Shown: in pieces, positions 8,261-17,070 of the stretch
Position numbering within the stretch: the stretch's first letter is position 1
Layout of the letters: each line of letters opens with the position of its first letter
NCBI RefSeq assembly: GCF_018070045.1
Contig: NZ_JAGPYK010000016.1
Span: 62,001 to 126,000, forward strand
DNA from: Micromonospora sp. U21
Lineage (GTDB): Bacteria > Actinomycetota > Actinomycetes > Mycobacteriales > Micromonosporaceae
Reading direction: 5' to 3'
DNA length: 64,000 bases
Program-made: the position numbers and the translations under genes
The notes under the pieces: model-generated
What the model was told of the DNA's origin: nothing
Database searches by the model: none
What the model saw: the letters and a program-made list of their open reading frames with translations, nothing else

Positions 8261-9408
8261 CCGGCCGCCTCCGCCCGCCGGGGGCCGGGGACGGCGAACA
8301 GCCAGCGTGCGTGGACCGCAAGGAGCCCGCGGTGGACGGCCAGGCTCACGCCGATCACGAGCCCGTTCAGCAGGATCGGGTAGCCGAGCACGAGCAGGCC
8401 TTGGCCGACCCGGTCCAGCCCGGAGACCGGCCCGAGCAGCAGCCGGTGCAGCAGCGCCAGCACCGGCATGTGGATGACGTAGACGGGCAGGGTGATGCGG
8501 CCGAGCGTGGCGAGCCGGTTGCTGAGAGCGGGCCACCGACCCAGCTGGGCGGCGGCGGTGATGCCGAAGGCGACCGCCACGACGGAGACCACGGGCCACA
8601 CGCCGAACCATCGCTGCGCGCCGACCGCCGCCATCGCGGCGAGCACGAGGACGTAGGCGCCCGAGGTCACCGCGAGCCGGCGCCCGGTGGCGGTGGCCGC
8701 CCACCGCTCGATCCGGGATCGCAGGTACAGGCCGGCGAGAAAGAAGATGAGGTTCTGGTACAGGCCGGCGCGGTTGCCCGGCGTGTCGAGCAGGCCGGCG
8801 GCAGCGACGGCGGACAGCGCTGCGGCGGGTACCAGGACCAGCGGGCGACGGGCCCGGCGGACGGCCTTGGCGATCGTGAAGTAGAGCGCCAGGGCGTACA
8901 GGTACCAGAGGTTGGAGGGCGTGATGGTGAGCTGCTCCAGCAGCCCGAGGGCGGACCTGGCCCGGTCGGTCGGGAAGTCCGGGGCAGCGGCGAGGACCGC
9001 GGTGTGGATCAGCAGCCAGACGGCGTACAGGTAGAGGAACCCCGCGATCCGGCTGCGGGCGACGACCCGCCAGGGCCGCTGGACGGCGTTCGCCGCGAAG
9101 ACGCCGGAGATGGTGAAGAACAGCGGCATCCGCAGCGGCAGGAACTGCTCACTGACCGTTCCCCACAGGCCCGGCACCGGTACGCCGATGTGCCAGTCGA
9201 TCTGCAGGTAATCCTTGACGACGACGTGCCACAGGACGACCAGGATGATGCTGACGCCCTTCGCGGCGTCGGCCCACTCCGCTCGGTGTGGTCGTCCCGG
9301 GGTGGGGCGGGACAGCGTCAGGTACCGCCGGTGGCGGAGGCGGACGTGCGGCACGTCGGGCTCGTGCTCGGGTGGCCGGGCGTCGGTAGATGTCGGCTGT
9401 CGGATCAC
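8257..9408 (-). CDS. Integral-membrane acyltransferase 3 family protein
   Basis: About 383 residues if the GTG at 9408 is used; the start is uncertain because the frame is open to 9573 and no strong Shine-Dalgarno is seen. About ten transmembrane helices follow a basic N-terminus. The signature of the family is present: AEWADAAKGVSIILVVLWHV with the membrane-embedded His, then RMPLFFTISG and FLAGLYLRS. Such proteins transfer or export acyl groups or amino acids across the membrane. In VanT serine racemases a domain of this family is fused in front of the racemase; here the two are separate but overlap by 4 bases, in the same order. Confidence 0.85.
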   Translation of the reverse strand: MIRQPTSTDARPPEHEPDVPHVRLRHRRYLTLSRPTPGRPHRAEWADAAKGVSIILVVLWHVVVKDYLQIDWHIGVPVPGLWGTVSEQFLPLRMPLFFTISGVFAANAVQRPWRVVARSRIAGFLYLYAVWLLIHTAVLAAAPDFPTDRARSALGLLEQLTITPSNLWYLYALALYFTIAKAVRRARRPLVLVPAAALSAVAAAGLLDTPGNRAGLYQNLIFFLAGLYLRSRIERWAATATGRRLAVTSGAYVLVLAAMAAVGAQRWFGVWPVVSVVAVAFGITAAAQLGRWPALSNRLATLGRITLPVYVIHMPVLALLHRLLLGPVSGLDRVGQGLLVLGYPILLNGLVIGVSLAVHRGLLAVHARWLFAVPGPRRAEAAG

Positions 9409-9512
9409 CCGACCGAAGGTGTCAGTCGGATATCCCGGGGTGATCCGCGAATTGTCATGAACCGGTAATGGATGTCGGCGGGCCACTAGGCTCGGTGCGG
9501 AGGTGGCGAGGG

Positions 9513-10388
9513 ATGAAGCTCGGACTGCACTACTGGAGTTACTCGACCCCGGCCGAGCCGGCGGCGATCGCACCGACCCTGACCGAGGCGGCCACCACCG
9601 CCGAGCAGGCCGGTGTCGCGTCCTTCACGGTGATGGACCACTTCTTCCAGATGGAGGCGGTGGCGGCGGCCGAGGAGCCGATGCTGGAGGCGTACACCAC
9701 GCTGGGCTTCGTCGCGGCGAAGACGCAACGGATGACGCTGGGCGTGCTGGTCACCGGAGTGATGTACCGGTACCCGGGCCTGCTCGCCAAGACGGTGACG
9801 ACGCTCGACGTGCTCTCCGGCGGCCGGGCCCGCCTAGGGATCGGCGCGTCCTGGTACGAGCGGGAGCAGCGCGGGCTCGGCGTGCCCGTGGTGCCGATGA
9901 CCGAGCGGTTCGAGCGGCTGGAGGAGACGCTGCTCATCGTCCGGCAGATGTGGAGTGACGACAACGGACCGTTCGCCGGGCAGCACTACCAGCTCGCCGA
10001 GACGATCAACTCGCCGCAGCCGTTGAGCCGGCCGCATCCGCCCGTCATGATCGGCGGCGGTGGCGAGAAGAAGACCCTGCTCCTGGTCGCCCGGTACGCC
10101 GACGCCTGCAACCTGTTCGGCACGGCCGCCGGGGCCGACGACGTGGCGCGAAAGCTGGACGTGCTGCGCGGGCACTGCGCCGCGGAGGGCCGTGACTACG
10201 ACAGGATCGAGAAGACGGTGGTCGCCCACCGGCCGCCCCTGGCCGACGTCGACGCGTTCCTCGCCGAGGTGTCCTCGTACGCCGCGCTCGGGGTCAGCGA
10301 GGTGCAGGTCACGCCGGATCGCCACCCGGTGGAGTTCGCCCGACGGCTCGGCGACGAGGTGCTGCCACGGCTGGCCGACATTGGCTGA
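9513..10388 (+). CDS. LLM-class F420-dependent oxidoreductase
   Basis: 291 residues. A TIM-barrel luciferase-like monooxygenase protein beginning MKLGLHYWSYS. Family landmarks include FTVMDHFFQM, TLGVLVTGVMYRYPGLLAK, the LSGGRARLGIGASWYE loop and HPPVMIGGGGEKKTL. In actinobacteria most such proteins use F420. ATG 9513 has GGTGGCGAGGG immediately upstream and is preferred over the in-frame ATG at 9468. The gene stands alone, divergent from the acyltransferase operon, and its substrate is unknown. Confidence 0.88.
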   Translation: MKLGLHYWSYSTPAEPAAIAPTLTEAATTAEQAGVASFTVMDHFFQMEAVAAAEEPMLEAYTTLGFVAAKTQRMTLGVLVTGVMYRYPGLLAKTVTTLDVLSGGRARLGIGASWYEREQRGLGVPVVPMTERFERLEETLLIVRQMWSDDNGPFAGQHYQLAETINSPQPLSRPHPPVMIGGGGEKKTLLLVARYADACNLFGTAAGADDVARKLDVLRGHCAAEGRDYDRIEKTVVAHRPPLADVDAFLAEVSSYAALGVSEVQVTPDRHPVEFARRLGDEVLPRLADIG

Positions 10389-10547
10389 CTCTGCACTCGT
10401 GGTACGCCGTCAAGCGCCCGAAAAGCGAGTCAGTGGCAGTCCGGCGCGTTGACGTCGGGCGCGGTCGACGGGAATTATCCGAGTCACAAAAGGCCGGCGT
10501 CATCCGTCGAAAACTGCTGTCACGGCCGGCCAGGTAGCCTCTCCGGC

Positions 10548-10768
10548 GTGCCGCAGATGTCACCAATTCCTGTTACCGATCGGTGTGAAGTCCTGGAGTT
10601 CCTCGGCCAAGACGGAATGGGTCGAGTGTGAAATCCCGCGACCGAATGTTTCAGCGGGACGTGGCAATCGGGGAAATCATTCCACCGCCTGGTTCGACCG
10701 CGGATCGTGATGGTGCGCCTGCCATCCAGTTCGCTGCCGCTCCAAGGGCGGCGGCGGACGCAGCATGA
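10548..10768 (+). pseudogene. Remnant of a Ser/Thr protein kinase (N-lobe only, frameshifted)
   Basis: From GTG 10548 a short frame encodes a kinase P-loop start (TDRCEVLEFLGQDGMGRV) and stops at 10629-10631. One base out of frame, from 10628, the sequence resumes as KSRDRMFQRDVAIGEIIPPP, the next part of the same fold, then stops at 10766-10768. Restoring one base near 10629-10631 would join them as GMGRVWKSRDR. The catalytic Lys in the VAIK motif is Gly, and everything after the first ~70 residues is absent. A -10-like TAGCCT lies 7 bases before the GTG, so the old leaderless start survives. The rest of this gap has no other gene. Confidence 0.7.
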
Positions 10769-10858
10769 CCTCTGACGAGCCGCAGGGCGCGGTTGCCCTG
10801 AGCTGTTCCAGGTCAGGGACGAGTTCAGGTGAGCCGACAACGCCTGGTGAACCGCGCT

Positions 10859-10901
10859 GACGAGGGCTGACCTCCGGACGAGCCGGAGGACAGCCCTCGT
10901 C
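10859..10901 (-). terminator. Long hairpin terminator downstream of the catalase gene
   Basis: The outer stem is 11 bp (10859-10869 with 10891-10901) and the inner stem 7 bp (10871-10877 with 10883-10889), separated by a single A-A mismatch, with a 5-nt loop. It ends 12 bases after the stop of the minus-strand catalase frame. Confidence 0.75.
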
Positions 10902-10912
10902 AACGGTCGGTC

Positions 10913-13174
10913 TCAGGCGACCGAGGCGGGGAACCGTTCCCACACCCGGTGTCTGGCCATCAGCTGCCGTACCGCGGTCAGGGCTTCGACGGCGGTGCCG
11001 GCCGTGACGACGCCGGGGGTGCCGGTCACCCCCGCCTGGTTCAGCACGGAGCCGCCGGGGCCCCAGGCGCCGATCGCCTTGGCGTGCCGCCAGCATTCCT
11101 CGACGAGAAGCAGCACGCGGGGATCCACGGCCGCCGAGGCCGGCGTACCCGCCTTGTCGTCGCGGGCGGGGATGGCGTCCGGTGCGGGCGCCGGCGCCCC
11201 GGCCAGCAGGAGCGCGTCGAACTCGACAGATCGACCGGTGGCGAAGGTCCGCTGTACGGGCAGGTCACCCACCACGCCGCCGTGCGGAGCGATCAGGAGG
11301 GGAACCATGCCGGCCTCGAACACGGCTTCGCGTACCTCGTTGACGCCGTCAAGGTCGGTGTCGGGGTCGACGACGATCCCGATCGTGCGGCCGTCGGCCG
11401 GCCACTCCCCGCCGACCTGCGACAGTGCCGGGCTGGGTGTGGCGTCGGCGAGCGGCACGGTCGGCTCCGGCGCGGGCAGCCCCAGACCGGTGGCGACCTG
11501 CGCGCACAGCACCGGGTCGATGTTGGCGAGGCACTGGAGCTGGCGTTCCTTGATCGCCTGGTGGTAGCACTTGCCGAGCTCGAAGGTGTAGGCGCGGATG
11601 ATGTGCTCCTTCTCGACCGGCGACATGCTCAGCCAGAACAGGCGCGCCTGGCTGAAGTGGTCGTCGAACGAGACCGGGTTCGCGCGGACCTTGGGTGCCT
11701 CCGCCACCGTCACCGGCACGTCGAGGAGCGCGTGTTCGTCGTCGCCCGCCGGGAACGGGTTGCCGCCGTCGAGCGAGTTCGGCCGGTACGGCGCGACCCC
11801 CGCGTGGACGGCGTGCTGGTGGAATCCATCGCGGAGCATGTCGTTGACCGGGGCGTGCGGTCGATTGATCGGAATCTGGGAGAAGTTGGGCCCGCCGAGC
11901 CGGGTCAGCTGCGTGTCGACGTACGAGAACAGCCGGCCCTGCAGCAGCGGGTCGTTGGTGACGTCGATGCCCGGCGGGAGGTGACCGAGGTGGAAGGCGA
12001 CCTGCTCGGTCTCCGCGAAGAAGTTCGTCGGCGTCCGGTTGAGCGTCAGTGTCCCGACGGGCTGCACCGGTGCCAGCTCCTCCGGCACGATCTTGGTCGG
12101 ATCCAGCAGGTCGATCCCGGCGAAGGTCTCCTCAGGAGTGTCGGGGAAGACCTGGATGCCGAGTTCCCATTCCGGAAACGCGCCGGCCTCGATGGCGTCG
12201 TAGAGGTCCCGGCGGTGGAAGTCCGGGTCCACGCCGCCCAGCATCTGTGCCTCCTCCCAGGTCAGGGAGTGCACACCGAGCCTGGGCTTCCAGTGGAACT
12301 TGGCCAGCGCCGTCTCCCCGGCCTCGTTGACGAGACGGAAGGTGTGGACGCCGAAGCCCTCCATCGTCCGGTACGACCGCGGGATGCCACGGTCGGACAT
12401 GTTCCAGAGCGCGTGGTGCTGCGCCTCGGTGTGCAGCGAGACGAAGTCCCAGAAGGTGTCGTGCGCGCTCTGCGCCTGCGGTATCTCCCGGTCCGGGTGC
12501 GGCTTGCCGGCGTGGATGATGTCGGGGAACTTGATGGCGTCCTACATGAAGAAGACCGGGATGTTGTTGCCGACCAGGTCGAACGTGCCCTCGTCGGTGT
12601 AGAACTTCATCGCGAAACCGCGCGTGTCGCGGACCGTGTCGGCGGAACCGCGCGAGCCGAGGACGGTGGAGAACCGGACGAAGACCTCGGTCTTCCGTCC
12701 CTTCTTGAGGAAGCCCGCTCTCGTGACCGCTTCCGCGGTGCCGTAGGCGGTGAAAACGCCGTGTGCGCCGGCGCCACGGGCGTGCACCACGCGCTCCGGA
12801 ATGCGTTCGTGGTCGAAGTGCGTGATCTTCTCGCGCAGGTGATGGTCCTGGAGCAGGACCGGGCCGCGTGGTCCGGCCTTGAGCGAGTGGTCGGTGTCGC
12901 GGAGCCGCCCTCCCTGCGCGGTGGTGAGGAAGGCGCCCTGCTGACCGTTCGCGATCGTCGGCGCTCCGGTCTCCGCTCCGGTCGGTGTGCGGGTCTGCGG
13001 GGCGCCCTGCTCCTTCTTCGGCGGGAGCGGGTCGCGCGGCGTCGTCGGTTCCTCGACGGTTGGCGGCGCGCTGCCCGGTGCGCCAGGGACGTCCGGCGTC
13101 AGGATGTCGGCGATCTTCTCTGAGGCTGTCTTGACGGCGTTCTTGACCGCCTCGGCGGGCTTGCTGGAATCCAC
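10913..13174 (-). pseudogene. katE: Large-subunit catalase (KatE type) interrupted by one in-frame TAG
   Basis: Two frames in the same register, 13174 down to 12542 and then 12541 down to 10913, together make a 753-codon catalase of the normal large-subunit length. The first part has FDHERIPERVVHARGAGAHG (catalytic His) and FSTVLGSRGSADT. It ends NNIPVFFM and then TAG, where the family has Gln (FIQDAIKFPD); the frame continues DAIKFPD. The second part carries the haem-binding region, and the C-terminal flavodoxin-like domain follows (from about residue 600). The GTG start has GGAGGGG at good spacing. One C-to-T change (CAG to TAG) explains the break, with no other decay seen. It may be a fresh pseudogene, a sequence error or a read-through. 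Confidence 0.82.
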
Positions 13175-13220
13175 TGAACGAACCCCTCCATGGAGCGTTT
13201 GCGAGCAGGCTCTCGACTCC

Positions 13221-13245
13221 CTACCCCTGGCCAGAGGGTCAAAAC
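13221..13245 (-). promoter_or_regulatory. Candidate sigma-B-type stress promoter for the catalase
   Basis: On the minus strand GTTTT (13245-13241) and GGGTAG (13226-13221) are separated by 14 bases, matching the general-stress sigma pattern GNNTN14-16GGGTA of actinobacteria. It lies about 47 bases upstream of the GTG start, consistent with stress control of a KatE-type catalase. Confidence 0.5.
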
Positions 13246-13434
13246 GCATCAAACGTCCCGCCGCGCGATCACCGCGGGCGAGGGGGTCCGAATGTGAGCA
13301 CCGCGTCGTGGTGGTCGCGCCGGGCTCGTTGCCGGGTCGACCCTCGGGACTGGTGATTTCACCGATGCGGTGACCGGGCGGGGACGCCAAAACTGACGCA
13401 CGTCGATATCCCTCGACTCTAGGGAGTGCCTGAC

Positions 13435-14334
13435 GTGTCGTCACCAACCACCACCCGTCCCCGTTCCGTGGCCGTCCGAGCCGCCCGGCTCGCGCTGGCC
13501 GCCCTGGTCGCCGGCGGCGTCCTGGCCGGTCCCTCCGGCGTCGCCCAGGCGGCGGAGAACCCGTACGAGCGGGGCCCCGCCCCGACCACCGCGATCCTGG
13601 AGGCCAGCCGCGGTCCGTTCGCCACGTCCTCGCAGAACGTGTCCTCGCTCAGCGTCACCGGCTTCGGCGGCGGCGTCATCTACTACCCGACCAGCACCAG
13701 CGAGGGCACCTTCGGCGCCATCGCCATCTCGCCGGGCTTCACCGCCGCGTGGTCCAGCATCAGCTGGCTCGGGCCGCGGCTCGCCTCGCACGGCTTCGTG
13801 GTGATCGGCATCGAGACCAACAGTCGGCTGGACCAGCCGGACAGCAGGGGCCGCCAACTACTCGCCGCGCTGGACTACCTGGTCCAGCGCAGCTCGGTGC
13901 GTACCCGGATCGACAGCAGTCGACTCGCGGTGGCCGGCCACTCGATGGGCGGCGGCGGAAGCCTGGAGGCGGCCTCGACGCGGCCGTCGCTGCAGGCCGC
14001 GGTGCCGCTCGCGCCGTGGAACACGGACAAGAGCTGGTCCGAGCTCCGGGTGCCCACGCTGATCATCGGTGGCGAGAGCGACACCGTCGCGCCGGTCTCG
14101 TCGCACTCGGAACCCTTCTACAACAGCATCCCGGCGTCCGCCGAGAAGGCGTACCTGGAGCTGAACGGGGCGAGCCACTTCTTCCCGCAGACGGTGAACA
14201 CGCCGACCGCACGGCAGATGGTGGCCTGGCTGAAGAGGTTCGTCGACAACGACACCCGCTACGAGCAGTTCGTCTGCCCCGGCCCGAGCGGCCTGCAGAT
14301 CCAGGAGTACCGCAACACCTGCCCCAGTTCCTGA
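13435..14334 (+). CDS. Secreted cutinase / polyester hydrolase (PET-hydrolase family)
   Basis: 299 residues with a ~40-residue signal peptide (Ala-rich, cut near AQAA-EN). The mature protein begins NPYERGPAPT and follows the Thermobifida/LCC-type cutinases throughout: GFGGGVIYYP, ISPGFTAAW, LASHGFVVI and LDQPDSR. The catalytic triad is Ser170 (GHSMGGGG), Asp216 (GGESDTVAP) and His248 (NGASHFF). Trp195 (LAPWN) and the Cys281-Cys296 pair are kept. Such enzymes hydrolyse cutin-like and aromatic polyesters. The GTG at 13435 sits 8 bases after AGGGAG; an alternative GTG at 13426 is too close. A hairpin follows, so it is a separate transcript from livG. Confidence 0.92.
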   Translation: MSSPTTTRPRSVAVRAARLALAALVAGGVLAGPSGVAQAAENPYERGPAPTTAILEASRGPFATSSQNVSSLSVTGFGGGVIYYPTSTSEGTFGAIAISPGFTAAWSSISWLGPRLASHGFVVIGIETNSRLDQPDSRGRQLLAALDYLVQRSSVRTRIDSSRLAVAGHSMGGGGSLEAASTRPSLQAAVPLAPWNTDKSWSELRVPTLIIGGESDTVAPVSSHSEPFYNSIPASAEKAYLELNGASHFFPQTVNTPTARQMVAWLKRFVDNDTRYEQFVCPGPSGLQIQEYRNTCPSS

Positions 14335-14344
14335 TCGCGATCCC

Positions 14345-14371
14345 GGGGCGGTCGCCGGTGGCGGCCGCCCC
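14345..14371 (+). terminator. Hairpin terminator after the cutinase gene
   Basis: A 7-bp stem, a one-base mismatch and a 4-bp stem close a 3-nt loop (14345-14356 with 14360-14371). It starts 11 bases after the cutinase stop. Confidence 0.6.
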
Positions 14372-14405
14372 TTCCGCGCGCAGGCGACAGGGGGCATTGA
14401 AGGTC

Positions 14406-14442
14406 TTGACGCGGTACCCGAGAAACGTACACTGCGAGTGTA
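14406..14442 (+). promoter_or_regulatory. livG promoter with an overlapping operator palindrome
   Basis: TTGACG (14406-14411) and TACACT (14428-14433) are spaced by 16 bases. The -10 is the left arm of a perfect palindrome TACACT-gcg-AGTGTA (14428-14442), so a bound repressor would block polymerase. Similar sites occur at the SDR start (19745-19759) and just inside the LuxR gene (21289-21303); the TetR gene at 20580 is the likely regulator. Confidence 0.55.
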
Positions 14443-14473
14443 AATAACACCCGCCACAACAGAGGGATGGGTG

Positions 14474-15259
14474 ATGGAGGGCGGTCTCGAACTGCACCAC
14501 ATCGGCGTACGTTTCGGCGGCCTCACCGCCCTCGACGACGTTTCGCTGCGGGTGGCACCCAACCAGGTGGTGGGCGTTATCGGGCCCAACGGCGCCGGCA
14601 AGACCACGCTGTTCAACGTGATCTGCGGCTTCGTCGCGCCGGAGACGGGTTCGCTCACCCTCGACGGCCGGCCGCTGCGGCCGCGGCCACACCGGCTGAC
14701 CCGGCTCGGCATCGCCCGGACCCTGCAGGGGACCGGGCTCTTCGCCGGGCTGACCGTGCTGGAGAACGTGATGACCGGCGCCTCGCACACCGCACGGGCC
14801 GGCTTCGTCCCGGCGCTGCTCGGTCTGCCCAGCAGCGACCGCGACGAGCGGCGGCTGCGCCAGCACGCCCTGGACATTCTGGACGACCTGGGCATCGCCG
14901 GGCACGCCGACGCCGCGCCGACCACGCTGCCCTTCGCCGTACGGCAGCGGGTCGCCCTGGCCCGTGCGCTCGCCGCCCGGCCCCGGCTGCTCCTGCTCGA
15001 CGAACCCGCCGGCGGCCTCGGTGACGACGACATCACCGAGCTGGCGGAGCTGGTCCGGCAGTTGCCCCGGCGGGACGCCGACCCTTGCGCGGTGCTGCTG
15101 GTCGAGCACCACATGGACCTGGTGATGGCTGTCTGCGACGAGATCGTGGTGCTGGACTTCGGCAAGGTGATCGCCGCCGGCACGCCCGACGAGATCCGCG
15201 ACGACCCGGCGGTCACCGACGCCTATCTGGGAGCCACTGTCGACGAGGTCACCGCGTGA
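14474..15259 (+). CDS. livG: Liv-type ABC transporter ATP-binding protein (LivG)
   Basis: 261 residues. Walker A is GPNGAGKTT, Walker B LLLLDEPAGG, the switch His lies in LLVEHHMDLVM, and the C-terminal IAAGTPDEIRDDP is typical of LivG. The signature motif is weak (LPFAVRQRVALARALA in place of LSGGQ), a frequent LivG variation. It pairs with LivF to drive a branched-chain-amino-acid-type importer whose substrate may be quite different. ATG 14474 has AGAGGG at 7 bases; a GTG at 14471 is possible. Its stop TGA is part of a GTGA that opens the first of three tandem micro-ORFs. Confidence 0.92.
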   Translation: MEGGLELHHIGVRFGGLTALDDVSLRVAPNQVVGVIGPNGAGKTTLFNVICGFVAPETGSLTLDGRPLRPRPHRLTRLGIARTLQGTGLFAGLTVLENVMTGASHTARAGFVPALLGLPSSDRDERRLRQHALDILDDLGIAGHADAAPTTLPFAVRQRVALARALAARPRLLLLDEPAGGLGDDDITELAELVRQLPRRDADPCAVLLVEHHMDLVMAVCDEIVVLDFGKVIAAGTPDEIRDDPAVTDAYLGATVDEVTA

Positions 15260-15321
15260 GCGCGAGGAGTGAGCCGGATCTGCGAGCCCCGCAGTCGCGA
15301 ACGAAAGGCGGTGCGGCGTGA
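15256..15321 (+). CDS. Micro-ORF 1 of the livG-livF repeat (21 aa)
   Basis: GTG at 15256 overlaps the livG stop (GTGA). It encodes a hydrophilic peptide starting MSARSEPDLRAPQ and ending KGGAA. There is no known family. It may be translated simply to carry ribosomes from livG to livF. Confidence 0.4.
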   Translation: MSARSEPDLRAPQSRTKGGAA

Positions 15322-15383
15322 GCGCGAGGAGTGAGCCGGATCTGCGAGCCCCGCAGTCGCGAACGAAAGGCGGTGCGGCGTGA
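15318..15383 (+). CDS. Micro-ORF 2 of the livG-livF repeat (21 aa)
   Basis: Identical peptide to micro-ORF 1. It starts in the GTGA that ends the first and is preceded by GAAAGGCGG at Shine-Dalgarno spacing. Confidence 0.4.
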   Translation: MSARSEPDLRAPQSRTKGGAA

Positions 15384-15441
15384 GCGCGAGGAGTGAGCCG
15401 GGTCTGCGAGCCCCGCAGTCGCGAACGAAAGGCGGCACCGC

Positions 15442-15445
<4 letters not shown>
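15380..15445 (+). CDS. Micro-ORF 3 of the livG-livF repeat (21 aa)
   Basis: Differs from the first two by Asp to Gly (SEPGL) and a GGTA ending. Its TGA overlaps the livF GTG start at 15442, so livF would be reached through this frame. Confidence 0.4.
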
Positions 15446-16164
<719 letters not shown>

Positions 16165-16191
16165 CCACCTCGTCCCCGGGAGGGAGAACTG

Positions 16192-17070
16192 TTGGACCGC
16201 TTCGTCTTCCTCACCGTCGACGGCCTGTCCCGCGGTGCGGTCTACGCCGCGTTCGCGCTGGCCCTGGTGCTCATCTGGCGGGCGGCGCGGGTCGTCAACT
16301 TCGCCCAGGGGGCGATGGCCGTCGCCGCCGCGTACGTCGCCTACACCGTGGCCGCGCAGACCGGCTCGTACTGGCTCGGCTTCGTGGTCGCGATCGTCGT
16401 CGGGCTGCTGCTCGGCGCGCTGGTGGACCGCGCGGTGATGCGCTTCGTCGACCACACGTCGCCGCTCAACCCGGTGATCGTCGCGCTCGGGCTGGTGCTG
16501 CTGATCCAGGCCGTTCTGGGCATGGTGTACGGCAGCGAGTTCCGGCCCGCCGAGGCGCCGTTCAGCCGGTCCGCGCTCAGCGTGGGCGGGGTCGCCGTGC
16601 TGTCGCCGTACGACCTGTTCGTCTTCGCGGCGATCGGGGTGGTGGTCAGTGGGCTGGCCTGGATGTTCGCCCGTACTCCGGTCGGGCTGCGGATGCGGGC
16701 GGCGGCCTTCGCCCCCGAGGTCTCCCGCCTGCTCGGGGTCAACGTCGGTGGCATGCTGACCCTCGGCTGGGCGCTCGCCTCGGGCGTGGGCGCGCTGGCC
16801 GCCATGCTGGTCATTCCCACCGAGCTGGGCCTGCACCCGCACGCGATGGACCTGGTCTTCGTCTCGGCGTTCACCGTGGCGGTGGTCGGCGGTCTGGACA
16901 GTCCCCCAGGGGCGGTCGTCGGCGGCCTCGTGGTGGGTCTGCTGCTCTCCTACGTCAGCGGCTATGCCGGCAGTGACCTCACCCCACTGGCGGTGCTGGT
17001 CCTGCTGCTGGCGGTGCTGCTGGTCCGGCCCGGTGGGCTGTTCGCCCCGGTCGCGGCGAGGCGGGTGTGA
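16192..17070 (+). CDS. livH: Liv-type ABC transporter permease (LivH)
   Basis: 292 residues with about eight membrane helices. LIWRAARVVNFAQGAMAV is the LivH signature, and VGLRMRAAAFAPEVSRLLGVNV is the cytoplasmic coupling loop. A TTG start at 16192 follows GGGAGGGAG at ideal distance and gives MDRFVF. It overlaps livM by 4 bases. With LivM it forms the inner-membrane channel of the importer. Confidence 0.92.
   Translation: MDRFVFLTVDGLSRGAVYAAFALALVLIWRAARVVNFAQGAMAVAAAYVAYTVAAQTGSYWLGFVVAIVVGLLLGALVDRAVMRFVDHTSPLNPVIVALGLVLLIQAVLGMVYGSEFRPAEAPFSRSALSVGGVAVLSPYDLFVFAAIGVVVSGLAWMFARTPVGLRMRAAAFAPEVSRLLGVNVGGMLTLGWALASGVGALAAMLVIPTELGLHPHAMDLVFVSAFTVAVVGGLDSPPGAVVGGLVVGLLLSYVSGYAGSDLTPLAVLVLLLAVLLVRPGGLFAPVAARRV

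Larger units (their letters stand above)
15256..15441 (+). repeat. Three 62-bp tandem repeats carrying coupled 21-codon reading frames
   Basis: Units are 15256-15317, 15318-15379 and 15380-15441. The first two are identical; the third differs at one internal base and in its last eight bases. Each unit starts GTGAGCGCG, holds a small inverted repeat (CTGCG-agccc-CGCAG) and ends with a GAAAGGCGG Shine-Dalgarno-like stretch. The 62-bp period equals 22 codons minus a 4-base overlap, so every unit is a frame whose TGA overlaps the next GTG. The chain starts at the livG stop and ends on the livF start. Confidence 0.9.

Noticed and set aside
6099..9408. Complete vancomycin-resistance (vanHAX) operon
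   Set aside because: No D-lactate dehydrogenase (VanH) or D,D-dipeptidase (VanX/VanXY) is encoded, and the ligase omega loop argues against D-Ala-D-Lac.
12542..12544. Recoded TAG (pyrrolysine) in the catalase
   Set aside because: No pyrrolysine genes are seen, the family has Gln here, and CAG to TAG is a single transition; nonsense mutation or error is simpler.
15256..15441. CRISPR array
   Set aside because: Direct repeats abut without spacers, there are no cas genes, and the period is explained by coupled reading frames.
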